Source of the DNA: a bacterium
GTDB lineage: Bacteria > SZUA-79 > Acidulodesulfobacterales > Acidulodesulfobacteraceae
DNA length: 12,153 bases
Direction of reading: 5' to 3'
NCBI GenBank assembly: GCA_021794255.1
Contig: JAJYRF010000077.1
Span: 1 to 12,153 of the forward strand
Part shown: positions 6,641 through 12,153 of the stretch, piece after piece
How the letters are laid out: every line of letters starts with the position of its first letter
Position numbering within the stretch: the first letter of the stretch is position 1
The notes under the pieces: generated by a model
What the model was told of the DNA's origin: nothing
What the model saw: the letters and a program-made list of their open reading frames with translations, nothing else
Database searches by the model: none
Made by a program: the position numbers and the translations under genes

Positions 6641-7027
6641 ATGAAAAAAATCATAAAAAAAATTATATTAGCTATGACTTTCTTAGCGCTTATTATAACA
6701 ATCAGCGCCTGCAGCAAAAATTTAAGCGGTAAAAAGAAAAAGCCGAGTTCTTATAATTTTTTAGTTTCTACAAAGCGTAAAATTGCTGGTAAAATAATTA
6801 TAAAAGATTATGGAACATATTGCCGAACTTTTAAATATTCAGGTCCATTTAAATATTTGCTTATTAATAAAAAAATAGATAAAATTATTAAACCAGAAGC
6901 GGAAAAAGTCGGCGCAAACGCTTATTTAAATATGATTATGGCTTCTTCATATTATAATGCCCCGCAAAGTTCAAAGATGCCTGTTTATAACGTTCATGTT
7001 TGCGGAGAATTAGTCAAATTAAACTAA
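6641..7027 (+). CDS. Small secreted lipoprotein, unknown function
   Basis: 128 residues. A lysine-rich start, a hydrophobic segment (about 8-21) and the lipobox ISAC with Cys24 predict a signal-peptidase-II lipoprotein anchored in the cell envelope. The mature part has two further cysteines (61 and 121) that could form a disulfide, and the segment AEKVGANAYLN (87-97), which resembles the A-x-x-x-G-A-[ND]-A motif of small YbjQ/RcsF-like envelope domains. That resemblance is an inference from the motif only. The start lies 19 nt after the Fe-S gene with no Shine-Dalgarno, so translation may depend on the upstream gene. Protein composition is Lys/Tyr/Ile-rich like its neighbours. Confidence 0.7.
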   Translation: MKKIIKKIILAMTFLALIITISACSKNLSGKKKKPSSYNFLVSTKRKIAGKIIIKDYGTYCRTFKYSGPFKYLLINKKIDKIIKPEAEKVGANAYLNMIMASSYYNAPQSSKMPVYNVHVCGELVKLN

Positions 7028-7045
7028 CTAATTTAAAAAAAGTTC

Positions 7046-7074
7046 TTGACAAAAAATTAAGATTATAAGAAAAT
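7046..7074 (+). promoter_or_regulatory. Putative sigma-70-type promoter of rplM
   Basis: A perfect TTGACA (7046-7051) is followed after 17 nt by GAAAAT (7069-7074, four of six matches to TATAAT). It stands 28 bp before the rplM start, with GGAGG in between. The -35 is the most consensus-like in the window, as expected for a ribosomal protein operon. Confidence 0.5.
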
Positions 7075-7101
7075 AGTTAATTATCTTAACTGGAGGAATA
7101 A

Positions 7102-7530
7102 ATGTCTAAAAGTAATAGTATTTCAAGTGATTGGATTTTAATAGATGCTAAAGATGTGAGTTTAGGAAGATTGGCAAGTTTTGTTGCTAATAAATTAATG
7201 GGCAAAGATAAAGCGGATTATGCTCCTCATGTTAACAACGGAGATTTTATAGTTGTCATCAATAGCACTAAAGTTAAAGTTACAGGAAAAAAATATACGG
7301 ACAAGCAGTATTATTTTCATAGCGGATATCCAGGCGGTTTAAAAACTTTTAATTACAAAGATATGTTAAATAAGGATGCAACTTTTCCTATTTATCATGC
7401 TGTAAAAGGAATGCTTCCTAAAAATAAACTTGCCGATACTTTAATTAAAAAATTAAAAATTTATGCCGACGAAAATCATCCGCATATTGCTCAGAACCCT
7501 GTTAAAATTGACATAAATGCAATGCTTTAA
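7102..7530 (+). CDS. rplM: 50S ribosomal protein L13
   Basis: A 142-residue protein of the large ribosomal subunit, an early 23S rRNA binder. Family hallmarks are WILIDAKDVSLGRLAS near residues 11-26, the NNGDFIVVINSTKVKVTGKK block (45-64), the YYFHSGYPGG block (70-79) and AVKGMLPKNKL (100-110). Length is normal. A strong GGAGG lies 6-10 nt before the ATG, the best ribosome binding site in the window. It is followed by rpsI, the nearly universal bacterial rplM-rpsI pair, though here with an unusually long 184-bp gap filled by a tandem repeat. Confidence 0.97.
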   Translation: MSKSNSISSDWILIDAKDVSLGRLASFVANKLMGKDKADYAPHVNNGDFIVVINSTKVKVTGKKYTDKQYYFHSGYPGGLKTFNYKDMLNKDATFPIYHAVKGMLPKNKLADTLIKKLKIYADENHPHIAQNPVKIDINAML

Positions 7531-7585
7531 ATGTAATGTTTTAAGTTTCATTATAAATTTAATAAATTGAATAAAACTTAAATTT

Positions 7586-7651
7586 AAAAGTATATTAAAA
7601 GTATATTAAAAGCATATTAAAAGCATATTAAAAGCATATTAAAAGTATATA
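7586..7651. repeat. 11-bp tandem repeat with phased A-tracts between rplM and rpsI
   Basis: Six consecutive units of AAAAG(T/C)ATATT; the pattern of T/C variants is T,T,C,C,C,T and the last unit ends in A. Each unit carries an AAAA tract, so A-tracts recur every 11 bp, close to one helical turn, which predicts intrinsic DNA curvature. The array ends 63 bp before the rpsI start. Confidence 0.92.
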
Positions 7652-7714
7652 TAAAAATATAAATATTAAAATAAATTAATTAGCGATAAAAATAAATACG
7701 GAGTAATTTAAGAT

Positions 7715-8110
7715 ATGGCTAAAAAAAATATATTACAGGCAGCAGGAAAACGTAAAACTTCTATAGCAAGAGTTTTATTTAAAGAAGGCAAAGGAAAAAT
7801 AACAGTAAACGGAAAAAATTTTAATGATTATTTTCCGATTGAAAACCAGAGGGTTATGGCAGTAAAATCACTCGCATTTTTTCCTATTGAAGATAAATAT
7901 GATGTTTTTGTCAACGTCAGAGGCGGCGGTCTTAATGGTCAGGCAGGCGCAATAAAACTTGCTATAGCCCATTTACTTCTTTTATTGAACCCTGAATTAA
8001 AAACTACCTTGTCAAAAGCAGGTATGCTTACTCGAGATTCAAGAATTAAGGAAAGGAAAAAATACGGTCAAAAAGGCGCAAGAGCAAGATTTCAATTTTC
8101 AAAAAGATAA
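7715..8110 (+). CDS. rpsI: 30S ribosomal protein S9
   Basis: A 131-residue protein of the small subunit whose C-terminal tail reaches the decoding centre. GKRKTSIARV (11-20), VRGGGLNGQAGAI (68-80) and the basic tail KKYGQKGARARFQFSKR ending in Lys-Arg are diagnostic. GGAG (7700-7703) lies 11 nt before the ATG, a somewhat long spacing. It shares the strand with rplM and probably its transcript, unless the A/T-rich gap holds its own promoter. A strong terminator follows at 8147-8204. Confidence 0.97.
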   Translation: MAKKNILQAAGKRKTSIARVLFKEGKGKITVNGKNFNDYFPIENQRVMAVKSLAFFPIEDKYDVFVNVRGGGLNGQAGAIKLAIAHLLLLLNPELKTTLSKAGMLTRDSRIKERKKYGQKGARARFQFSKR

Positions 8111-8146
8111 TTATTATTGCACTTTATTTATAAAATATAAATATTT

Positions 8147-8204
8147 AAACCAGAAATTTACCCATAATTGCCTTGCAATGGGTTATTTCTGGTTTTTTAT
8201 TTTT
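8147..8204 (+). terminator. Intrinsic terminator after rpsI
   Basis: An 11-bp perfect stem AAACCAGAAAT/ATTTCTGGTTT (8147-8157 with 8185-8195) is extended inside by ACCC/GGGT and ATTGC-CTT-GCAAT. It ends in a T-rich run (8193-8204). This is the only convincing rho-independent terminator in the window and ends the rplM-rpsI transcript. Confidence 0.88.
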
Positions 8205-8219
8205 AAGCATTTTGCGCAA

Positions 8220-8286
8220 TGGATTATTTTTAGTCAAGATTATATAATTCTTTAATTCTGATTAGAAACTATCTATAAGTTCTAAT
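8220..8286 (+). promoter_or_regulatory. Possible argC promoter with inverted repeat
   Basis: TATAAT (8243-8248) stands 17 nt after a weak TGGATT (8220-8225). Just downstream ATTAGAAACT (8261-8270) and AGTTCTAAT (8278-8286) form an inverted repeat with one bulged A and a 7-nt loop, which would lie in the argC leader and could be an operator or RNA hairpin. It does not match the ArgR box well. Confidence 0.35.
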
Positions 8287-8341
8287 GCCAACCAAATAGA
8301 AAGGAATTAATTTAACTTTAAGTTTACAAATATTATAAATT

Positions 8342-9499
8342 ATGATTAAAGTTTCTATTATAGGGGCGTCAGGGTATAGCGGAATATATCTGGTTTATGC
8401 TCTTTTATCAAGAAAAGACGTTGAATTAATTTATATTACATCCCAAAGCAATGCAGGGAAATTAATAACCGATGTATTTCCGTCATTTAATAAATTTAGC
8501 GCTAAAAAATCCATTATTTTTGAAAAATTAGATGAAGAGCAAATTGCTTCTTCAAGCGATGTTGTTTTTTTATGTTTGCCTCACGGAAAAAGTTCGTTAA
8601 TTGTATCTTCTATTTTAAACCATAATCCTTTAATTAAAATAATAGATATAGGAGCAGACTTCCGTTTTGATAAATTAGAAAATTATGAATTAAATTACGA
8701 AAAGCATACGGCGCCTGATTTAAACAAATATTTTATTTATGGATTGGCTGATATTTATGAGGATAAAATTAAAGGGTCTCAATTTGTTTCCAATCCCGGG
8801 TGTTATCCTACAGGAGCGCTGCTTCCTTTACTGCCTCTTATAAAAGCCGGAATTATTAATTATGATTATCCTATTATTATTGATTCAAAATCAGGTATAT
8901 CAGGAGCAGGGAAAAGTATTAATCTTGTAAACCAGTTCTGCGAAGCTCAAAATTCTGTCAGAGCTTACAATATATGGAAACATCGTCATCTTCCGGAAAT
9001 TAAAGAAAAAGTATACAATGAAATATTTTTGCAGGAGACAGAGTTTGAATCCGTGGCGGGGTCTAATATTCAGCCTTTATCCTTACCGAAACCGAATAAA
9101 TATTCTAAGTCTGAGTCCTTATCTTCGCAGGATAAATATCCCGATGTAATTTTTACTCCGCATGTTATACCTGTGATACGCGGAATATTCACGACAATTT
9201 ATGTTAAATTAAATACCGCCGTTATTGACGATAATAAAATTGAAGATATTTACAATAATTTTTATAAAAACAATCTTTTTGTTATTTTGCTGAAAAACGG
9301 CATTTTGCCCAATATTAAAAATGTGATTTATTCTAATAATTGCCATATAGCTTTTTCAAAAAACAATAATTATCTGATATTGGTTAGCGCTATAGATAAT
9401 TTAGGAAAAGGCGCCTCTTTACAGGCTATTCAAAATATGAATCTTATGTTTGGACTTTCTGCCGGCTATGAAATGCAAGATTTTACACCGTATCCTTGA
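8342..9499 (+). CDS. argC: N-acetyl-gamma-glutamyl-phosphate reductase
   Basis: The third step of arginine biosynthesis: NADPH-dependent reduction of N-acetylglutamyl phosphate to the semialdehyde, in the cytoplasm. GASGYSG (8-14) is the NADP loop, SNPGCYPTG (150-158) holds catalytic Cys154, and KHRHLPEI (213-220) holds the catalytic histidine. FTPHVIPVIRGI (271-282) and SAIDNLGKGASLQAIQNMN near the end are also typical. At 385 residues it is about 35-40 longer than usual; the extra lies between PEI (220) and FTPH (271), a Ser/Lys/Asp-rich low-complexity insert. No clear Shine-Dalgarno sits close to the ATG (AAAGGA lies about 38 nt upstream). The order rplM-rpsI-argC is also found in some deltaproteobacteria such as Geobacter. 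No other arg gene is in the window. Confidence 0.95.
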   Translation: MIKVSIIGASGYSGIYLVYALLSRKDVELIYITSQSNAGKLITDVFPSFNKFSAKKSIIFEKLDEEQIASSSDVVFLCLPHGKSSLIVSSILNHNPLIKIIDIGADFRFDKLENYELNYEKHTAPDLNKYFIYGLADIYEDKIKGSQFVSNPGCYPTGALLPLLPLIKAGIINYDYPIIIDSKSGISGAGKSINLVNQFCEAQNSVRAYNIWKHRHLPEIKEKVYNEIFLQETEFESVAGSNIQPLSLPKPNKYSKSESLSSQDKYPDVIFTPHVIPVIRGIFTTIYVKLNTAVIDDNKIEDIYNNFYKNNLFVILLKNGILPNIKNVIYSNNCHIAFSKNNNYLILVSAIDNLGKGASLQAIQNMNLMFGLSAGYEMQDFTPYP

Positions 9500-9985
9500 T
9501 AAATAAATAAGTAAATAAATATAAATAAATATAAATAGATAAATATAAATAAATATAAATAAATAGATAAGTAAATAAATATAAATATAGATAAATAAAG
9601 ATAAATAAAGATAAATAAAGATAAATAAATAGATAAATAAGATATCAATAAATATAGATAAATAAGATATCAATAAATATAGATAAATAAGATATATAGA
9701 TAAATAAATAAATAGATAAATAGATAAATAAATAAATATAAATAAAATAAATAGATATAAATAGATAAATAGATAAATAGATATAAATAGATAAATAGAT
9801 AAATAGATAAATAGATAAGTAAATAAATATAAATAAAGATAAATAAAGATAAATAAATAGATAAATAAGATATCAATAAATATAGATAAATAAGATATAT
9901 AGATAAATAAATAAATAAATAAATAGATAAATAGATAAATAAATAAATAGATAAATAGATAAATAGATATAAATAGATAAATAAA
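9500..9985. repeat. Compound ATAA/GATA microsatellite
   Basis: Starting directly after the argC stop, about 490 bp consist almost entirely of ATAA, GATA and ATATAAAT words. There is higher-order structure: a block beginning AGATAAGTAAATAAAT at 9565 recurs at 9813, 248 bp later, and the GATATCAATAAATATA phrase occurs at about 9641, 9666 and 9869. The + strand carries no G+C beyond single G or rare C bases. The reverse strand lacks stop codons in long stretches, giving false hydrophobic ORFs. No gene or RNA is supported here. Confidence 0.95.
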
Positions 9986-10052
9986 CATAATATATAATAT
10001 CATTCCAACTATCGGCAGATAAATTATAAAAATTAATCATAAATTCAACAAA

Positions 10053-10080
10053 ATGACAAAAATTATGTTATTTTAATAAT
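10053..10080 (+). promoter_or_regulatory. Possible promoter of the binding-protein gene
   Basis: ATGACA (10053-10058, five of six matches to TTGACA) and AATAAT (10075-10080, five of six to TATAAT) are separated by 16 nt, about 70 bp before the start codon. In DNA this A/T-rich the -10 match carries little weight. Confidence 0.3.
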
Positions 10081-10141
10081 AATATGCTAATTCAATAATG
10101 CAAAATAATTTTTTATTATATTACTGCTCATTTATTTATTA

Positions 10142-10155
10142 CTCATTATAATGAG
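10142..10155. promoter_or_regulatory. Perfect 14-bp palindrome over the start codon
   Basis: CTCATTATAATGAG is perfectly self-complementary and contains the ATG of the substrate-binding protein gene (10151-10153). It could be a repressor operator or a small hairpin occluding the start, which otherwise has no Shine-Dalgarno. It may be chance. Confidence 0.35.
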
Positions 10156-11779
10156 ATTCAAAAATAATTTTTTTAAGATTATATTTATAGCGTTTATTTT
10201 TTTATCCGCCAGCATTTTAACGGGATGCGCGGCTTCAAATAAGAAATCCTTATCAACATCAACCATACAAAATAATAATAATAATAATGTTTTAATAATA
10301 GGATTGTCTGCCGATGCCACTAATCTCATCGGAAATATGGCTGCCGATGCCCCGACCGCCGAAGTTACATCTCAGATATATGACGGGTTAGTCAGATATA
10401 ATAGAAATTTAAAGATTGTCCCAGACCTTGCTAAATCATGGAAAATTTCCAACGGAGGCAGAATAATTACGTTTATGCTTCATCGTCATGTATTATGGCA
10501 GGACGGACATCATTTCACCGCAAGAGATGTTTTATTTACTTACCGTCTTATGGTAAATCCAAATACGCCTACTCCTTATGCGGCAGATTATTTAAAAGTT
10601 AAAAAAGCCCGCGCGATAGGCAGATATATTTTTCAGGTTACATATAAAAAGCCTTACGCCCCTGCTCTTTCAAGCTGGGGATTAAGTATATTGCCACGTT
10701 TTTTGCTAAAAGGCAAAAATTTATTAACTTCTAAACTGAGAAGCCATCCTGTCGGCACCGGTCCTTACGAGTTTTATAAATGGATTCACGGCTATGAAAT
10801 TATTTTAAAGGCTAACCCGCATTATTTTATGGGCGCGCCGCGTATAAAAAAAATAATATACAGAATAGTTCCAGATTCTTCTTCAATGTTTTTGATGCTG
10901 AAATCAAACGGAATAGATTATATGGGATTAACCCCTATACAATATAAGTTTGAATCAAACGGGAAAAATTTCATTAAAAAATTTAAAAAATATATCCATC
11001 CTTCTTTAAGTTTTACTTTTTTAGGCTATAATATTCTTGATAAATTATTTAAAAAACGTGAAGTCAGACAGGCGTTAAGCTATGCTATAAATAAAAAAGA
11101 AATAATCAAAGGAGCGCTGCTCGGGCTCGGAAGGCATTGTTACGGACCGTATATGCCCGGAACTTATTATTATAACGGTAACGTAAAAAAATACAGATAT
11201 AATCCTGAAAAAGCTTTAAAATTGTTAAAACAAAACGGCTGGAATTTAATAAACGGACGGCTTATTAAAAACGGCAGGCAGTTTAAATTTACAATATTAA
11301 CTCCGCAGGGAAATCCAGAGAGACTTTCGGCTGCTGAAATTATGCAGCAAAATTTAAAAAAAATAGGCATTAAAGTAAATATAAGAGTAATGGAATGGAC
11401 ATCTTTTATTTCAGAATTTATAATGAAGAAAAATTTTCAGGCAGTTTTGCTTGGTTTTACAATAACGCCTGATCCGGCGGATGCTTCTTCTATATTTTCA
11501 GGAAACGACATTGTTCCTAAAGGTCTTAACTTTACTTCATTTAATAATCCGCAAATTGATAAACTTTTTATTAAAGCGAGAAGCACTTTTAATTTAAAAA
11601 TTCAAAGAAAATATTATTTTCGGATTCAGCAACTTATAGCCAAAGATTCCCCGTATACTTTTTTGTATATTCCGAAAGCAATGCCCGTTGTGAAATCAAC
11701 GGTTAAAGGAATTCAGCCCGCTCCCGCAGGTATAGGCTACGATATCAGACAATGGTTTATAGGCGAGAAAATTTCTTAA
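10151..11779 (+). CDS. ABC transporter substrate-binding lipoprotein, family 5 (peptide/nickel type)
   Basis: A 542-residue extracytoplasmic solute receptor for an ABC importer of oligopeptides, nickel or related ligands. Signal segment 7-24 and lipobox LTGC with Cys26 predict a lipoprotein. SBP_bac_5 hallmarks include the IYDGLVRYN block (76-84), LAKSWKIS (93-100), LWQDGHHFTARDVLFTY (115-131), PVGTGPYEF (200-208) and the REVRQALSYAINKKEII block (about 302-318). A six-Asn run (41-46) follows the lipobox. The usual permease and ATPase genes are not present before the window ends, so this receptor is solitary here, or its partners lie beyond the repeat region. Ligand specificity cannot be read from the sequence. 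The start overlaps a 14-bp palindrome. No terminator was found after it. Confidence 0.93.
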   Translation: MRFKNNFFKIIFIAFIFLSASILTGCAASNKKSLSTSTIQNNNNNNVLIIGLSADATNLIGNMAADAPTAEVTSQIYDGLVRYNRNLKIVPDLAKSWKISNGGRIITFMLHRHVLWQDGHHFTARDVLFTYRLMVNPNTPTPYAADYLKVKKARAIGRYIFQVTYKKPYAPALSSWGLSILPRFLLKGKNLLTSKLRSHPVGTGPYEFYKWIHGYEIILKANPHYFMGAPRIKKIIYRIVPDSSSMFLMLKSNGIDYMGLTPIQYKFESNGKNFIKKFKKYIHPSLSFTFLGYNILDKLFKKREVRQALSYAINKKEIIKGALLGLGRHCYGPYMPGTYYYNGNVKKYRYNPEKALKLLKQNGWNLINGRLIKNGRQFKFTILTPQGNPERLSAAEIMQQNLKKIGIKVNIRVMEWTSFISEFIMKKNFQAVLLGFTITPDPADASSIFSGNDIVPKGLNFTSFNNPQIDKLFIKARSTFNLKIQRKYYFRIQQLIAKDSPYTFLYIPKAMPVVKSTVKGIQPAPAGIGYDIRQWFIGEKIS

Positions 11780-11780
11780 T

Positions 11781-12004
11781 GTTATAATATAATAAATATA
11801 AACTTGGCATAGATAAAAGGCTTGTTGCACTTATATTAAGTTATAATATAATATAATATAATAAATCTAAACTTGGCATAGATAAAAGGCTTGTTGCACT
11901 TATATTAAGTTATAATATAATATAATAAATCTAAACTTGGCATAGATAAAAGGCTTGTTGCACTTATATTAAGTTATAATATAATATAATATAATAAATC
12001 TAAA
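11781..12004. repeat. Tandem minisatellite, 64-69 bp period, three full units and a partial fourth
   Basis: The core AACTTGGCATAGATAAAAGG plus GCTTGTTGCAC and TTATATTAAGTT begins at 11801, 11870 and 11934; periods are 69 and 64 bp. The 5-bp difference equals one TAATA pentamer in the variable A/T part. A fourth unit starts but diverges after 12004, where a different sequence begins. The core is flanked by AACTT/AAGTT inverted ends. It is not a CRISPR array: the variable part is a simple pentamer repeat, not unique spacers. Each unit also contains TTGCAC followed 16 nt later by TATAAT, so promoter activity is possible. Confidence 0.92.
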
Positions 12005-12153
12005 TCCGTTAGAAGCGCTGCAATGTAAATAAGTGTAAATAAGTGAATAACCCAAAATTGCCGATAGCAAATTTTACTAACATTGCCGAGAAGTCCCCGT
12101 CCGAAAGGGCGGGACGACTGGCAATACAACATTAAAGAACTAAGAAGCCCCGT
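12005..12153 (+). ncRNA. HEARO/omega-RNA-like structured RNA (IscB partner), cut by window edge
   Basis: ATTGCC (12082-12087) pairs with GGCAAT (12120-12125). Inside, GTCCCCGTCC (12093-12102) pairs with GGGCGGGAC (12107-12115) around a GAAA tetraloop with one bulge. Upstream lies TTGC-CGATA-GCAA (12058-12070) and a 10-bp direct repeat GTAAATAAGT (12025-12044). The segment ends AAAGAACTAAGAAGCCCCGT at the edge. This G/C-rich block stands out from its A/T-rich surroundings. From memory, the GCCGAGAAGTCCCC and AAGAACTAAGAAGCCCC words resemble HEARO RNAs, the omega-RNAs found upstream of iscB in IS200/IS605-related elements; I could not run a covariance search. It may alternatively be an IS605 right end or a TnpB omega-RNA. 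The 5' limit is set by the break in the tandem repeat and the 3' end is unseen. Confidence 0.5.

Noticed and set aside
8205..8234. Second terminator after rpsI, from the repeated phrase GCAATGG(G/A)TTATTT
   Set aside because: The phrase at 8216-8233 lacks a pairing partner. It is a partial echo of the first terminator's 3' arm only.
9419..10003. 194-residue reverse-strand ORF of Tyr-Leu-Phe-Ile repeats, looking like a membrane protein
   Set aside because: It is the reverse reading of the tetranucleotide microsatellite, where stop codons cannot occur for long stretches. It has no ribosome binding site, and several reverse frames look alike.
11801..11840. Sigma-54 promoter (TTGGCA ... TTGCAC)
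   Set aside because: The GG and GC elements are 21 nt apart, whereas sigma-54 promoters need about 12.
11781..12004. CRISPR array
   Set aside because: The units are near-identical throughout, with only pentamer length changes and no unique spacers. No cas gene is present.

Overview
The window comes from a very A+T-rich bacterium. By eye only about a quarter of bases are G+C, and intergenic regions are almost pure A/T. Two lipoproteins with lipoboxes, bacterial MobA/MobB (bis-MGD cofactor synthesis), many 4Fe-4S proteins and the gene order rplM-rpsI-argC suggest an anaerobic, diderm, deltaproteobacteria-like organism. The exact lineage cannot be fixed from the sequence. Every supported gene lies on the + strand.

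Layout. Positions 3-1103 hold the 3' part of a molybdenum cofactor guanylyltransferase (mobA), whose beginning lies off the left edge. Next come a four-cluster ferredoxin-like protein (1326-1898) and an FAD/NAD(P) pyridine-nucleotide-disulfide-type oxidoreductase (1951-3279), which look like the electron-transfer part of a larger redox enzyme. A small unknown protein (3367-3573), a tRNA-dihydrouridine synthase (3747-4769), mobB (4869-5444), a second protein with four 4Fe-4S sites (5458-6621) and a small lipoprotein (6641-7027) follow. The conserved rplM-rpsI pair (7102-8110) ends at a strong intrinsic terminator and is followed by argC (8342-9499). A roughly 490 bp ATAA/GATA microsatellite separates argC from an extracytoplasmic peptide/nickel-type ABC transporter binding lipoprotein (10151-11779). 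The last 374 bp hold a tandem repeat with a 64-69 bp period, then a structured segment that runs off the right edge.

How the genes fit together. mobA and mobB supply the guanylylated molybdopterin (or tungstopterin) cofactor. The two Fe-S proteins and the FAD oxidoreductase are the kind of subunits that carry electrons between such an enzyme (or a CO dehydrogenase) and NAD(P). The catalytic subunit is not in the window. The rest is housekeeping (translation, arginine synthesis, transport).

Non-coding structure is the most unusual part. (1) Two near-identical elements of about 46-58 nt directly follow the stop codons of mobA and of the FAD oxidoreductase. Each can fold as a three-way junction with a GNRA-loop hairpin. 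(2) The right edge (about 12005-12153) looks like a HEARO/omega-RNA, the RNA partner of IscB nucleases. It interrupts the fourth unit of the tandem repeat, so I predict an iscB gene just beyond the window and resumption of the repeat after it. (3) Tandem repeats of many periods (4, 5, 9, 10, 11, 20, 52 and 64-69 bp) occur, including an 11-bp phased A-tract array between rplM and rpsI and a 52-bp duplication across the end of the dihydrouridine synthase gene.
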